Origin: Beijerinckia indica subsp. indica ATCC 9039
Lineage (GTDB): Bacteria > Pseudomonadota > Alphaproteobacteria > Rhizobiales > Beijerinckiaceae
Assembly (NCBI RefSeq): GCF_000019845.1
Contig: NC_010581.1
Coordinates: forward strand, 1,059,501-1,123,500
Direction: 5' to 3'
Length of the DNA: 64,000 bases
The stretch's first letter is position 1. Each line of letters starts with the position of its first letter. A model generated the notes under the pieces. That model did no database searches, had not been told where the DNA came from, and saw nothing but the letters and a program-made list of their open reading frames with translations. This document shows, one piece after another, positions 63,359-64,000 of the stretch. The position numbers and the translations under genes were made by a program.

Positions 63359-64000
63359 ATGAACCCGCAACGGAACAATCAGATGAATAAGGACTTCGTG
63401 CTGGCGGTCGAGGGCCTGACCGTCTCCTTCGACGGCTTCAAGGCCGTCGATGATCTCTCCTTCTATGTCGATGAGAACGAAATCCGCGTGATTATCGGCC
63501 CGAATGGCGCCGGCAAGACAACGGTACTCGATCTTATATGCGGACGTACCAAGGCGACCGACGGTTCGATCAAGTTCAAGGACCGTGAACTGACGACCAT
63601 GAAGGAGCATGAAATCGTGCGTGCCGGGGTCGGGCGCAAATTTCAAAATCCATCCATCTATGAGGATCTCACCGTCTTCGAGAATCTCGAAATCTCCTAT
63701 CCCAAAGGGCGTTCAGTGCTGGGCGCACTCACCTTTCGCCGCGACGCGGCCGTGAAGGAGCGGGTGAGAGAGATCGCTGAAACCATCTTTCTCGCCGGCC
63801 AGCTCGATCAACGCGCGGAATATCTCAGCCATGGCCAGAAGCAATGGCTGGAAATCGGCATGTTGCTGATCCAGGACCCTGAACTTTTGATGCTCGACGA
63901 GCCGGTCGCCGGCATGAGTGTTTCCGAGCGCAAGAAGACCGCTGAATTGTTGAATACCATTATCAAGAACCGCTCGGTGATCGTGATCGAGCATGACATG
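63359..64000 (+). CDS. urtD: Urea ABC transporter ATP-binding protein UrtD, 3' truncated by window edge
   Basis: The first 214 codons of a LivG-type ATPase. Motifs in order: VEGLTVSFDGFKAVDDLSFY, Walker A GPNGAGKTTVLDL (about residue 47), Q-loop GRKFQNPSIYEDLTVFENL, signature YLSHGQKQWLEIGM, Walker B LLMLDEPVAGMS and the H-loop EHDM exactly at the last bases of the window. The fit to UrtD is set by YLSHGQKQWLEIG and operon position. It powers urea import together with UrtE, which should follow outside the window. Confidence 0.95.
   Translation, partial: MNPQRNNQMNKDFVLAVEGLTVSFDGFKAVDDLSFYVDENEIRVIIGPNGAGKTTVLDLICGRTKATDGSIKFKDRELTTMKEHEIVRAGVGRKFQNPSIYEDLTVFENLEISYPKGRSVLGALTFRRDAAVKERVREIAETIFLAGQLDQRAEYLSHGQKQWLEIGMLLIQDPELLMLDEPVAGMSVSERKKTAELLNTIIKNRSVIVIEHDM

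Overview
The window reads as a chromosomal segment of an alphaproteobacterium of the Rhizobiales (Hyphomicrobiales). The evidence is an RNase E with a long acidic insert in its S1 domain, the rne / amiC / mrcA neighbourhood with prfB further on, PAS_5 and DUF1499 proteins, and a Tat-exported UrtA. Gene style and the recurring AGAGCATC...GATGCTCT intergenic repeat make a Beijerinckiaceae member my best guess, but that is inference and no taxonomic search was possible. Coding is dense and GC-rich. I saw no rRNA, tRNA or CRISPR array.

Layout. 0-3.5 kb: the 3' part of an Orn/Lys/Arg decarboxylase, a run of four hairpins, a GNAT acetyltransferase and a PAS_5 protein. 3.5-12.2 kb: the housekeeping block rne (-), amiC (+), mrcA (+). 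12.3-17 kb: HAD phosphatase, an MliC remnant, an erythromycin-esterase-like protein and a frameshifted mannitol-dehydrogenase-family gene, all lying between mrcA and prfB. 17.3-22.2 kb: prfB with its programmed +1 frameshift, rhomboid protease, broken grpB-like gene, ABC exporter. 22.3-29.5 kb: exported DUF2233 protein divergent from an HTH-RibB-degenerate-RibA fusion, Lnb-like DUF4105 protein, HDAC-like amidohydrolase, Tat metallophosphoesterase, DUF1499 protein. 29.5-40.4 kb: stress and redox genes (two MDR reductases with an HxlR regulator, MBL hydrolase, ArsR plus broken SRPBCC gene, CLC channel, phosphoribosyltransferase with hydrolase, DUF72, NemA-like reductase with a TetR regulator), with segmental duplications at 33-36 kb.

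40.5-48 kb is an accessory, partly decayed stretch. It holds an AT-richer exported glycoside hydrolase, a DUF2946-like protein with a copper-type TonB receptor, a UspA fragment, small proteins, a LysR regulator and an IS481-type transposase remnant. 48-55 kb carries a PQQ dehydrogenase, MFS transporter, dehalogenase-family hydrolase, MaoC-type hydratase and katG.

55-64 kb is a coherent urea module. A LuxR-type response regulator overlaps a hybrid histidine kinase whose N-terminal half is an NCS1-family permease joined through a Cys-rich segment. Divergently, urtA-urtB-urtC-urtD encode the urea ABC transporter, with urtD cut by the window end. The kinase/regulator pair is the best candidate sensor for the transporter operon and is the most interesting system here. 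Several genes carry single-base frameshifts, often in 4-base homopolymers, so either recent decay or sequencing error must be considered.
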